Shown: positions 21,113 to 28,299 of the stretch, piece by piece
Numbering within the stretch: position 1 is the stretch's first letter
Layout of the letters: each line of letters opens with the position of its first letter
The notes under the pieces: generated by a model
What the model was told of the DNA's origin: nothing
The model's input: only the letters and a program-made list of their open reading frames with translations
Database searches by the model: none
Assembly (NCBI RefSeq): GCF_000765665.2
Contig: NZ_JROZ02000007.1
Coordinates: forward strand, 1 to 35,593
Direction of reading: 5' to 3'
DNA: 35,593 nt
Source of the DNA: Helicobacter sp. MIT 05-5293
GTDB lineage: Bacteria > Campylobacterota > Campylobacteria > Campylobacterales > Helicobacteraceae
Program-made: the position numbers and the translations under genes

Positions 21113-21569
21113 TGATTCTTAATACATCTTCAATCATCTCTCTCACAGCACCCTTTCCACCTTTATGCTTGAGAATCTTAAAGGCATATTTTTTTAGTGC
21201 TTGTGCGCCATCTTTAGGCATATAAGCCTTACACATCTTAAACATACCCAAATCATTCAAGTCATCGCCAATACAAGCAACTTCAGAGGGCTTGAGATGC
21301 AATTCTTTAAGCAATTCTTGAATCTTTTGTGCCTTATCACTCACCCCCATATAAATATGTGCAATTCCTAGCTCTTGCGCACGATTTTGCACTATCGTAG
21401 ATTCTCTACCCGTGATGATGGCACTCTGTCTTTTAAGCTGACGATTCCAAACACTAATAGCCAAGCCATCTTTGATATTAAAGCTCTTCATCTCTTCACC
21501 CGATTGCGAATAATACACTCTCCCATCACTTAATGTCCCATCGACATCAAACACAAGCAATTTAATCAT
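21078..21569 (-). CDS. kdsC: KDO-8-phosphate phosphatase KdsC (HAD family)
   Basis: KdsC removes phosphate from 3-deoxy-D-manno-octulosonate 8-phosphate to give KDO for the LPS inner core. The 163-aa protein is a C0-type HAD phosphatase with nucleophile motif DVDGTLSDG (D8, D10), IITGRES (51-57) and GDDLND (101-106). It overlaps hisB by four bases (ATGA) and lptC by 35 bases, placing KDO synthesis with LPS transport. Confidence 0.93.
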   Translation of the reverse strand: MIKLLVFDVDGTLSDGRVYYSQSGEEMKSFNIKDGLAISVWNRQLKRQSAIITGRESTIVQNRAQELGIAHIYMGVSDKAQKIQELLKELHLKPSEVACIGDDLNDLGMFKMCKAYMPKDGAQALKKYAFKILKHKGGKGAVREMIEDVLRINGDKKLEKYYS

Positions 21570-22153
21570 ACGACACCTTTGGTAGAGGGAATGGAGATTC
21601 TCTCATTATGAGCCAATGCTCTTCGCAAACTCACTGCAAAGGCTTTAAACATCGCTTCAATAATATGATGCAAATTTTTACCGCGTTTTAAGACCAAATG
21701 CACACTGATTCTAGCATTAAAACACACTGCGCGGAAAAACTCCTCGACAAGCTCCACATCAAAATCACCCACTTTGCCCTTAAAACTTTCATTAAAAGCA
21801 CTCGTATCAAAAACCAAAAAAGGACGATTGCTTATATCAATATCACACTCCACACACGCTTCGTCCATTGGCACAGAGGCATTACCAAATCGCTCAATAC
21901 CCTTAATCGGATAAATCGCTTGTGCTAATGCCTCCCCAATAACAATCCCGCAGTCTTCCACGCTGTGATGAAAATCCACACAAATATCGCCCTTACAGCA
22001 AATCTCGAGATTCATTAATGAATGCTTACCAAGAGATTCAAGCATATGATTAAAAAATCCAATCCCACAATCTATTTTCGCTGCGCCTTGCCCATACACT
22101 TCTAATCGCACTTGAATGTCCGTCTCTTTTGTTGTGCGTGAGAGTTCTATCAT
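21566..22153 (-). CDS. hisB: Imidazoleglycerol-phosphate dehydratase HisB (monofunctional)
   Basis: The enzyme dehydrates imidazole glycerol phosphate in histidine synthesis. The metal-binding histidines are in FFNHMLESLGKHS (H36, H44) and FHHSVEDCG (H62, H63, E66), with a second set in LKRGKNLHHIIEAMFKA. The 195-aa length matches the single-domain form without HAD phosphatase. A strong AGGAGG lies before the ATG. No other his gene is in the window. H. pylori lacks this gene, as far as I recall; presence suggests a histidine-prototrophic Helicobacter. Confidence 0.95.
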   Translation of the reverse strand: MIELSRTTKETDIQVRLEVYGQGAAKIDCGIGFFNHMLESLGKHSLMNLEICCKGDICVDFHHSVEDCGIVIGEALAQAIYPIKGIERFGNASVPMDEACVECDIDISNRPFLVFDTSAFNESFKGKVGDFDVELVEEFFRAVCFNARISVHLVLKRGKNLHHIIEAMFKAFAVSLRRALAHNERISIPSTKGVV

Positions 22154-22180
22154 TGCTCCTCCTTACATAGTTTAGAGAAT

Positions 22181-23095
22181 CTAATCACGGATAAAGAATC
22201 CGCCCTGAATCTGTGTATTTGTCTTTAAAAAATCACGCGCTTCTTTCTCACTTTGGAATCCTCGCAAAAACACCCGATAAATCGGTGCACCCTCAAGCTC
22301 AAATTCCTTAATCACACTCTGATAGGGAGGGAGATGCGAGAATCTCTCTTGTGTGATTTGCGCTCCCTCTTTTTTCCGAAATGCCCCTACTTGAATGGCA
22401 AAATCCCCTCCACTCACAGATTTTGGCGTCTTATCGACTTTAAACTCTCCGCTTAAAATATCATCACTTTCAATGCTTTGCACACTTTGTTTAGAATCTT
22501 TATTCACCACACCGCCAAAGCCAATTACTTCCAAACGCACCTTAGCTGTGCCGACTTTCACCATATCAATGTCATGAGCTGCTGCATTGCTCAAATCAAT
22601 GATACGCCCCTCCACAAAAGGACCTCTGTCATTGATGCGCACAATCGTGCTTTTGCCATTTTCGACATTTAGCACCCTGACAACCGTATTCATTGGGAAG
22701 GTTTTATGAGCAGCGGTGTGCGCATACATATTGTAAGTCTCACCATTAGAGGTTTTTTTAGCATGAAAATCTGGTCCATACCAACTCGCATAGCCGTCAA
22801 ACTTATCACCCAAGCTCACTTTTTCGGGATAATACCATTTCCCACCGACTTGATAAGGACGCATCGTGGCTTCTTGAATCGCTGGCGATTCTCTCATAGA
22901 GTTTCCACCGATATTGGGTGTGATGCCTTGATTAAACGCATCAAGATCATCAAAGCTTTCATTGAAGCTCTTAAACTTACCATTACTATCCGCATAGCCC
23001 CATTCTTGATTCGAAGCACAGCCCCCTATACCACAAATCAATACGATAACAAACATAAGCGAGATAAGAGAATGAAGGTTAAGAGATTCTTTCAT
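22181..23095 (-). CDS. rlpA: RlpA-like lipoprotein, septal lytic transglycosylase with SPOR domain
   Basis: The start at 23095 has AAAAGGA six bases upstream and begins a lipoprotein signal with lipobox ending GIGGC (C26); the frame continues to 23140 but without a signal. The double-psi beta-barrel domain is at about 101-192, containing ASWYGPDFHAKKTSNGE (E119) and RINDRGPF (D156), residues that correspond to the catalytic pair of RlpA transglycosylases acting on denuded glycan. A SPOR domain (about 231-304, FAIQVGAFRKKEGA) targets septal peptidoglycan. Length 304 aa. It lies 26 bases downstream of mltD. Confidence 0.93.
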   Translation of the reverse strand: MKESLNLHSLISLMFVIVLICGIGGCASNQEWGYADSNGKFKSFNESFDDLDAFNQGITPNIGGNSMRESPAIQEATMRPYQVGGKWYYPEKVSLGDKFDGYASWYGPDFHAKKTSNGETYNMYAHTAAHKTFPMNTVVRVLNVENGKSTIVRINDRGPFVEGRIIDLSNAAAHDIDMVKVGTAKVRLEVIGFGGVVNKDSKQSVQSIESDDILSGEFKVDKTPKSVSGGDFAIQVGAFRKKEGAQITQERFSHLPPYQSVIKEFELEGAPIYRVFLRGFQSEKEARDFLKTNTQIQGGFFIRD

Positions 23096-23120
23096 TATGT
23101 TTCCTTTTATATTCACTGCA

Positions 23121-24245
23121 TTAACTTCTTCCATCTGCAATAGTATTATTTTTCGCTTTAAGAATAGGAATCGTCAATGTTTGATTGATATTAATCAATG
23201 AACCTTTGATATGATTAACCGCCTGCAAATCCTGAATCGACACACGATAGATTTGTGCAATTGAGCTTAATGTCTCACCCTTTTGAACCTTATGTGTGAT
23301 AAACATTGAATCGGATTGGCTTTTGGCATTAAAATTTTGTTTGAAAAATCGTAATTTATCATAAGGCAAATAGACATTGTATTGTTTATTACCCGGTGGG
23401 AGGACAGAGCGTGTGAAATGCTTATTGTATTTTTGCAATTCTCTTAAAGACATTTTCGCGCTTTTGGCGATAGAGCTAAGAGCGACACCGCCTTTGACAT
23501 TCACGGTAACGATGCTGTCAGTCGCTCCACGATTAAGCAAATAATCCACATTTTGCCCTTTGAGCAAATCAATATTATTAAATAACAAGCTCATTGCGAG
23601 AATCTTACGAATATAATTTCGTGTTTCTGCAGGAATATATTGAGCCTCTTCATTCAGTAGTGTCTCGATACGCGTATCGCCTCCGGCTTCGTCAATACCT
23701 CTTTTCAATCGCCCTAATCCGCAGTTATAAGCCATTGCAGCCAAATACCATTCACCTGTAGCATCATAAAGGTATTTGAGATACTTGATTGCCGCTTCTG
23801 TGCTTTTAATAGGGTCTTTGCGCTCATCAATATAAGAATTGATTTCCAAACCTAGCCCTTTTGCAGTAGCAGGCATAATTTGCCAAATACCAATCGCCTT
23901 TTTGGAGCTTTTAGCAGTAGGAGTAAATCCAGATTCTACCATGGCAAGAAACAAAAATTCTTGGGGTATCTCCTCTCTCGCCATAGCACTTTTGAGAATC
24001 GGGATAAACTCATAACTGCTATCAAATTTATTGACAAAATATTGCCATTTCTCAAGGATTTTTTGCGCTTTTTCATCATCAGCCATAGTCGTGATAAAAG
24101 CTGTGCGCACACCAAAAGAATTTAAAACTTTATTGGTATTTTTGTCATGCGTCATCGTATAAAAGCCCTCATAGACTTCACCCCAACAAAGATTTGCACA
24201 AAGCAAAGAGATGAGCGTTAATCGCAATAGGTGTAGAATCTTCAT
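23121..24245 (-). CDS. mltD: Membrane-bound lytic transglycosylase D (MltD) with LysM
   Basis: A periplasmic muramidase of the SLT family. The signal peptide covers ~1-22 without a lipobox. The catalytic Glu is E104 in FLAMVESGFTPTAKSSKKAIGIWQIMPATAKGLG; the AMAYNCGLGRLKR motif follows. The C-terminus has a clear LysM motif (about 320-367, HKVQKGETLSSIAQIYRVSIQDLQ) and a degenerate one before it (about 238-290). Length 374 aa. The start overlaps the tatD stop by four bases. Corresponds to the gene labelled dniR (HP1572) in H. pylori. Confidence 0.93.
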   Translation of the reverse strand: MKILHLLRLTLISLLCANLCWGEVYEGFYTMTHDKNTNKVLNSFGVRTAFITTMADDEKAQKILEKWQYFVNKFDSSYEFIPILKSAMAREEIPQEFLFLAMVESGFTPTAKSSKKAIGIWQIMPATAKGLGLEINSYIDERKDPIKSTEAAIKYLKYLYDATGEWYLAAMAYNCGLGRLKRGIDEAGGDTRIETLLNEEAQYIPAETRNYIRKILAMSLLFNNIDLLKGQNVDYLLNRGATDSIVTVNVKGGVALSSIAKSAKMSLRELQKYNKHFTRSVLPPGNKQYNVYLPYDKLRFFKQNFNAKSQSDSMFITHKVQKGETLSSIAQIYRVSIQDLQAVNHIKGSLININQTLTIPILKAKNNTIADGRS

Positions 24246-25048
24246 TGTAGCTCCTTAAAAAGCTCTAACGCATTAGATGTGCTTTGATGTATGATGCTTT
24301 GTTCATCTTGCCCCAAAACTTCAGCAATTTTAGCCATGATTAAAGGAATATAACAAGGCTCATTGCGTTGCCCTCTAAAAGGGTGTGGGGTGAGATAAGG
24401 CGCATCAGTTTCCAGCAAAATACGCTCCTTAGGGATAAGTGGCAAAACCTCTATCAATCGCCGAGCATTTTTGAATGTGCAAACCCCACCGATACCATAA
24501 TAAAAGCGATCTTTTAGCTCTAGCAAAATTTGGTCCGCATTATAGCAATGCAATACACCCCTAGCCTTAGGATAATCTTGCAGAATCTTAAAACTATCAT
24601 TTGAAGCCTCTCGGATATGCACAATCAAAGGTTTGTCAAGCTTGATAGAAAGTTCGATTTGTGCTCGGAAGCATGATTCTTGACGAGACTTGATGTCTTG
24701 CACTGCTTGATGAAATTCCTGCTCACTGCGCCCTTGCTCGTGATAGTCTTTCAATGTCGGCAAACGATAATAATCCAACCCACATTCACCGATAGCAATA
24801 CATTTTTGATCATTCGCAAAAGATTCTAAAACCTCTTTATCAAAACCCTCAACCTCATCAGGGTGGCAACCTGCCGCAAAGAAAATATCTTGATGAGAAG
24901 ATGCGATTTGTTGCGCACTTGGCAAATCTTTCATATCCGCTCCGGGGATAATGATCTTTCGCACATTCTCCGCATAAGCCTTATTAATCACAGATTCTAA
25001 ATCATGTTTAAATACCGCACTATCCAAATGACAATGCGTATCAATCAT
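24242..25048 (-). CDS. tatD: TatD-family metal-dependent DNase
   Basis: A TIM-barrel metallohydrolase with 3'-5' exonuclease activity on DNA in studied members. Metal-ligand motifs: IDTHCHLD (2-9), GECGLDYYR, VHIREA and the C-terminal ETDAPYLTPHPFRG. A 20-residue charged stretch (YHEQGRSEQEFHQAVQDIKS) after GLDYYRLP is longer than in most relatives. The frame extends to 25069, but MIDTHCHLD at 25048 is the family start; its ribosome site is weak in both cases. Confidence 0.92.
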   Translation of the reverse strand: MIDTHCHLDSAVFKHDLESVINKAYAENVRKIIIPGADMKDLPSAQQIASSHQDIFFAAGCHPDEVEGFDKEVLESFANDQKCIAIGECGLDYYRLPTLKDYHEQGRSEQEFHQAVQDIKSRQESCFRAQIELSIKLDKPLIVHIREASNDSFKILQDYPKARGVLHCYNADQILLELKDRFYYGIGGVCTFKNARRLIEVLPLIPKERILLETDAPYLTPHPFRGQRNEPCYIPLIMAKIAEVLGQDEQSIIHQSTSNALELFKELQ

Positions 25049-25108
25049 AAACCTAAAAATATCTCCCATAATGTAATTTCAACCTTTATTTTTATATGTA
25101 AATTTAAA

Positions 25109-25151
25109 TATGATAGAATCTCAAGAATTAAAAAATGGGGATTCTATCATA
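25109..25151. repeat. Inverted repeat in the tatD/ribE intergenic region
   Basis: A perfect 12-bp stem (TATGATAGAATC at 25109-25120, complement at 25140-25151), extendable to 14 bp with one G-T pair, encloses about 19 bases. It lies between the divergent starts of tatD and ribE, 35 bases before the ribE ATG. It could be an operator, an attenuator or a leader hairpin; nothing in the loop identifies a ligand. Confidence 0.6.
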
Positions 25152-25185
25152 AATATCTTTAATTTCAAGAAATAAGGAAACAGGA

Positions 25186-25830
25186 ATGTTTAGCGGATTA
25201 GTTCGGCAAATAGCTCAAATCAAAAATTTCGCGCATCACACGCTTGAGGTCATAACGCCCTATCCCGCTCAAATTGGAGATTCTATCGCGATTAATGGTG
25301 TGTGCCTCACAGTCGTCAAAATACTCCCACAAACGCTTATTATGGAGCTTAGCGAACACACACAATCCACCATTGCAATACAAAACTTTCACAAAGGCGC
25401 ATTTGTGCATTTAGAGCCTGCGCTCAAAGCAGACCAACGGCTTGATGGACATATCGTGCAAGGGCATATTGATGGCACAGGCGAGATTACCAAAATCACA
25501 CATCATTCTTCACAAAGCGATTTTTGGATTCAAAGCACGGAGGAGATACTCTCCATGATGATTCCCAAAGGTTCAGTGTGTATTGATGGAATCAGCCTTA
25601 CAATCACTGATGTGCAAGATCTTTCATTTAAACTCACAATCATTCCTCACACGCTCAAAACCACGCTTTTTAGAGACTATCATATCGGGCGAATTGTCAA
25701 TATCGAGACTGATATTATCACGCGTAGCGTGGTCAATACAATCAAATCAATGATGCGTGAGCACAAAGGGAATCCACAAGATTCTCATCTGCATTGGGGT
25801 GCGATTGATGCGCTTCAAATGAGCTACTGA
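25186..25830 (+). CDS. ribE: Riboflavin synthase, alpha-subunit type
   Basis: Dismutes two lumazine molecules into riboflavin and the pyrimidinedione. The 214-aa protein has the expected two lumazine-binding barrels: one starting MFSGLVRQIAQI with GDSIAINGVCLTVV, the other GHIVQGHIDGTGEITKI with GSVCIDGISLTITD. AAGGA precedes the ATG. flhX follows 10 bases after the stop. The tatD-ribE-flhX order matches HP1573-HP1575. Confidence 0.96.
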   Translation: MFSGLVRQIAQIKNFAHHTLEVITPYPAQIGDSIAINGVCLTVVKILPQTLIMELSEHTQSTIAIQNFHKGAFVHLEPALKADQRLDGHIVQGHIDGTGEITKITHHSSQSDFWIQSTEEILSMMIPKGSVCIDGISLTITDVQDLSFKLTIIPHTLKTTLFRDYHIGRIVNIETDIITRSVVNTIKSMMREHKGNPQDSHLHWGAIDALQMSY

Positions 25831-25840
25831 AAGGAGCAAA

Positions 25841-26113
25841 ATGCCGCACAAAAAAGCTGTCGCTCTTGCGTATGATGCCCTTAATGACAACGCACCTAGA
25901 GTAGTCGCTAAGGGTCGTAATGAAATCGCTTTGCGCATCATCGCAAAAGCACAAGAATTTGGTGTGCCGATGTTTGCCAATCCCTTGCTTGTGCAGTCTC
26001 TCCTTGATGTCCCGCTTGATAGCTCTATCCCACCAGAGCTTTATAATGCTGTCGTAGAAGTCTTCGTATGGCTTTTAAAATGCGAACAATCTGCCCAACT
26101 TAGCAAAGAATAA
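25841..26113 (+). CDS. flhX: FlhX, stand-alone FlhB C-terminal-like protein
   Basis: A 90-aa protein resembling only the cytoplasmic tail of FlhB after the NPTH cleavage site: PRVVAKGRNEIALRIIAKAQEFGVPMFANPLLVQSLL aligns by eye with [38 protein letters not shown] of the FlhB in this window. It has no membrane part and no NPTH. In H. pylori the equivalent (HP1575) is reported to replace the natural cleaved FlhB fragment. AAGGAG precedes the start. It is probably co-transcribed with ribE. Confidence 0.92.
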   Translation: MPHKKAVALAYDALNDNAPRVVAKGRNEIALRIIAKAQEFGVPMFANPLLVQSLLDVPLDSSIPPELYNAVVEVFVWLLKCEQSAQLSKE

Positions 26114-26116
26114 ACA

Positions 26117-27301
26117 ATGAAACCTATCAAATCCTTATGGAGATATTATTACCAAACCTTTGGGGGGTTTTTCAAGAAAGAATGGGAGGGTTTCAAAAAC
26201 GATAGATTCTCGTTTTTTCTTTGCACCCTTGCTCCAATTCTTATCGGTCTGTTTGTATGGGGTGTGTTTTCTCAAAGCTTAGTGAGAGAAATGCCTATTG
26301 GTATTGTAGATTTAGACCAAAGCCCACTAAGCCGAGAACTCGCACAGAATCTCGATGCTATCCCTGCTGTGAAAATCACCAAAACCTACACAAGCCTAGC
26401 AGAAGCAAAAGAAGATTTAAGTATGGTGAGAATCTATGCCGTTGTCGTCTTCCCGCATCATTTGCAATCAAACACCAAAAAGCATATTCTTACTTCAATA
26501 CCGATTTATTATAACGCGCAGCTTGTGCTGATTGCTAAATCAATCGAGGCAGGATTCAAACAGCTCATTGCTGTGAGTGATGTCAAGGCAAAGCTTGGAA
26601 GTAATCTTGTAGAGACGAAAAACTTCCAGTCTGCCCTTGCGAAAAGCTCACCCATTCTCCCGCAGCTCACACCGCTTTATAATATCAACAATAGTTACGC
26701 GCAATTTCTTATCACGGGAATTTTACCCTGCTCGTTGATTATGCTTGTGATCGTGTGTGTGATAAACTCCCTAGCGCGTGATGAAAGCGATGTGGGCTTT
26801 GTCAAAGGCAAAAAAAGCCAAATCCCCGATGGTATCAGTGCGCGATTCTATATCCTTACGAAAGTCTTTGCCTACGCGGGGATCTTCTCCGTATGGTGGG
26901 TAGTAATGATGATATGCTTTAGAATCTGGGGCTTTGGCTTTCATGGTAATTATTTTGTGCTTTATTTGGGCGCATTACTCACGATATTAGGATACAGCGG
27001 GGTAGGAGTCTTTGCCTATGCTCTTTTAAGGGATCATACGCGGGCTTTGGCAGTGGCAGCGATTTATTGCGCGCCGAGCTTTGCCTTTACGGGGCTTACC
27101 TTTCCTGTCAATTCTATGGGGAATTTCGCGACTTTTTGGCATACGATCTTGCCTGTGAGCCATTATCTCAAGCTCTATGTGCAAGTGGCAAATTATGATG
27201 TGGGTTTCTTTACCGCGTTTCAAACGATGCTTGAAATCGCGCCATTTGTGTTATTTTTAGGCTTTGGGATTCTCATATATCGCAAGCGGGAGCATATATA
27301 G
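26117..27301 (+). CDS. ABC-2 type transporter permease (drug/lipid export type)
   Basis: A 394-aa membrane protein: one N-terminal segment (~31-50), a large extracytoplasmic domain (~55-190, starting MPIGIVDLDQSPLSRELAQNL as in YhhJ/YbhR permeases) and a C-terminal bundle of five to six segments. The ATPase, membrane-fusion and outer-membrane partners that normally accompany this class are not in the window. It follows flhX after three bases, with a weak ribosome site inside the flhX end. Substrate unknown. Confidence 0.82.
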   Translation: MKPIKSLWRYYYQTFGGFFKKEWEGFKNDRFSFFLCTLAPILIGLFVWGVFSQSLVREMPIGIVDLDQSPLSRELAQNLDAIPAVKITKTYTSLAEAKEDLSMVRIYAVVVFPHHLQSNTKKHILTSIPIYYNAQLVLIAKSIEAGFKQLIAVSDVKAKLGSNLVETKNFQSALAKSSPILPQLTPLYNINNSYAQFLITGILPCSLIMLVIVCVINSLARDESDVGFVKGKKSQIPDGISARFYILTKVFAYAGIFSVWWVVMMICFRIWGFGFHGNYFVLYLGALLTILGYSGVGVFAYALLRDHTRALAVAAIYCAPSFAFTGLTFPVNSMGNFATFWHTILPVSHYLKLYVQVANYDVGFFTAFQTMLEIAPFVLFLGFGILIYRKREHI

Positions 27302-27362
27302 GCTAAATCTCAAAATCCGTGTTAATGCTGAATTTGACAGATTCTCTAAACGAGATTAAGCC
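27301..27362. terminator. Long-loop inverted repeat between convergent genes
   Basis: GGCTAAATCTC (27301-27311) pairs with GAGATTAAGCC (27352-27362) with one mismatch across a 40-base loop, just after the permease stop codon and about 25 bases beyond the outer-membrane protein stop. It may close both transcripts. The large loop makes this uncertain. Confidence 0.3.
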
Positions 27363-27387
27363 TTAAAGCAATTTAAAAGTAGAAGTA

Positions 27388-28056
27388 TCAGAAAGTATAA
27401 TTATAACCGATTGACATGATATAAGCGCGTAACCCTGCAGTGCCTGCTCCGCCCTGTTGTGATGGCACATTAATCTCATAGTCATAGCTGATAAGCGGGA
27501 TCTTTACTCCGTATAGAATCTGATGGGCATTGTTAAAATTCCAAGTCAGCCCAACATTTAGAGGCACAGCAAGTCCGCCTTTATTCAAGTCTCCAAAAGT
27601 TGTCTTTTGTCCTGTCGTGGTAATCGTCCAAGAAGGCTTGAATCTTTGATAGCCTGCACCGATGCCGACATACGCACCAAAAGAGCGTGTAAAGTGAAAC
27701 CACAAATCCACATTTGCAGTGATTAATTGCTGCACAATATCTGTATCAGTCTCTGTAATGTTAGGATTTACACTACTTTCTTTCAATCCATAGCTTTGGC
27801 TGTAATTATAAGAGAGATAATAGCGTAAGCCCCATTTTTCATTCATCGCCTTTTTGTAACCTAAATCTACACCATTTACCCAGCCAATACCCTTTTGAGA
27901 CAAAGCATCTTGCATCGTTTCAAACGCACCGCTATAAGTTGGCTGTGTGAGTGATACACCTGCATTGATTCCGATAAATACACCGCTGCTTTGTGCGCTT
28001 GCCACGCCCAATAAGCTCACACTTAAAGCAACTGAAGCGACAATCTTTTTCCCCAT
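27388..28056 (-). CDS. Outer-membrane beta-barrel protein
   Basis: A 222-aa protein with a signal peptide (MGKKIVASVALSVSLLGVASA) followed by alternating strands (GVFIGINAGVSL, WGLRYYLSYNYSQ, SFGAYVGIGAGYQRF, PLNVGLTWNFN) and a C-terminal aromatic (YNYTF), the sorting signal for BAM-dependent insertion. It resembles small Helicobacter outer-membrane proteins of the eight-strand OmpA-like barrel size; ligand or adhesin function unknown. AAGGA is six bases before the ATG. A T15 tract lies in its promoter region, suggesting variable expression. Confidence 0.85.
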   Translation of the reverse strand: MGKKIVASVALSVSLLGVASAQSSGVFIGINAGVSLTQPTYSGAFETMQDALSQKGIGWVNGVDLGYKKAMNEKWGLRYYLSYNYSQSYGLKESSVNPNITETDTDIVQQLITANVDLWFHFTRSFGAYVGIGAGYQRFKPSWTITTTGQKTTFGDLNKGGLAVPLNVGLTWNFNNAHQILYGVKIPLISYDYEINVPSQQGGAGTAGLRAYIMSIGYNYTF

Positions 28057-28107
28057 ATATAATCCTTAAAGTTAAATTAATCATTACAAGATTGCAAAGA
28101 TGCTAGA

Positions 28108-28116
28108 AGCATAACA
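28108..28116 (-). promoter_or_regulatory. Extended -10 promoter element of the outer-membrane protein gene
   Basis: On the - strand TGTTATGCT is an extended -10 (TGn plus TATGCT at 28108-28113). The T15 tract ends 11 bases upstream of it, so the usual -35 position falls inside the tract. The 5' leader would be about 45 nt. Confidence 0.5.
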
Positions 28117-28124
28117 CCATAATC

Positions 28125-28139
28125 AAAAAAAAAAAAAAA
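28125..28139. repeat. Homopolymer tract A15 (T15 on the - strand)
   Basis: Fifteen consecutive A, counted directly. It lies 69-83 bases upstream of the outer-membrane protein ATG at the -35 position of its likely promoter. The arrangement resembles the poly-T tract of the H. pylori sabA promoter, where tract length tunes expression. Confidence 0.97.
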
Positions 28140-28254
28140 CGATTTTTTATTAAAATTTGCATTTTGTTGTTACAAATCCTTACACAAATATACCATTTTG
28201 ACGATTCATTTTACCACATTGACCAAAAACACATTAAAAGTATTTTGGCAGATT

Positions 28255-28264
28255 ATGCTATAAT
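28255..28264 (+). promoter_or_regulatory. Extended -10 promoter of the MBOAT gene
   Basis: TGCTATAAT (28256-28264) is a consensus extended -10 element. Transcription would begin near 28271, leaving a leader of about 29 nt with AAGGG at 28289-28293 before the ATG at 28300. This also argues against the in-frame TTG at 28270 as a start. Confidence 0.7.
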
Positions 28265-28299
28265 ACCTATTGGCTTATTTCTGCTCACAAGGGTGTTCT

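Noticed and set aside
25070-25185. FMN riboswitch before ribE
   Set aside because: The region is too short and lacks the multi-stem conserved core; only one long hairpin is present.
28246-28259. Sigma-54-like TTGGCA...TGC upstream of the MBOAT gene
   Set aside because: Only 8 bases separate GG and GC instead of 10; the overlapping TGCTATAAT fits a sigma-80 promoter better.
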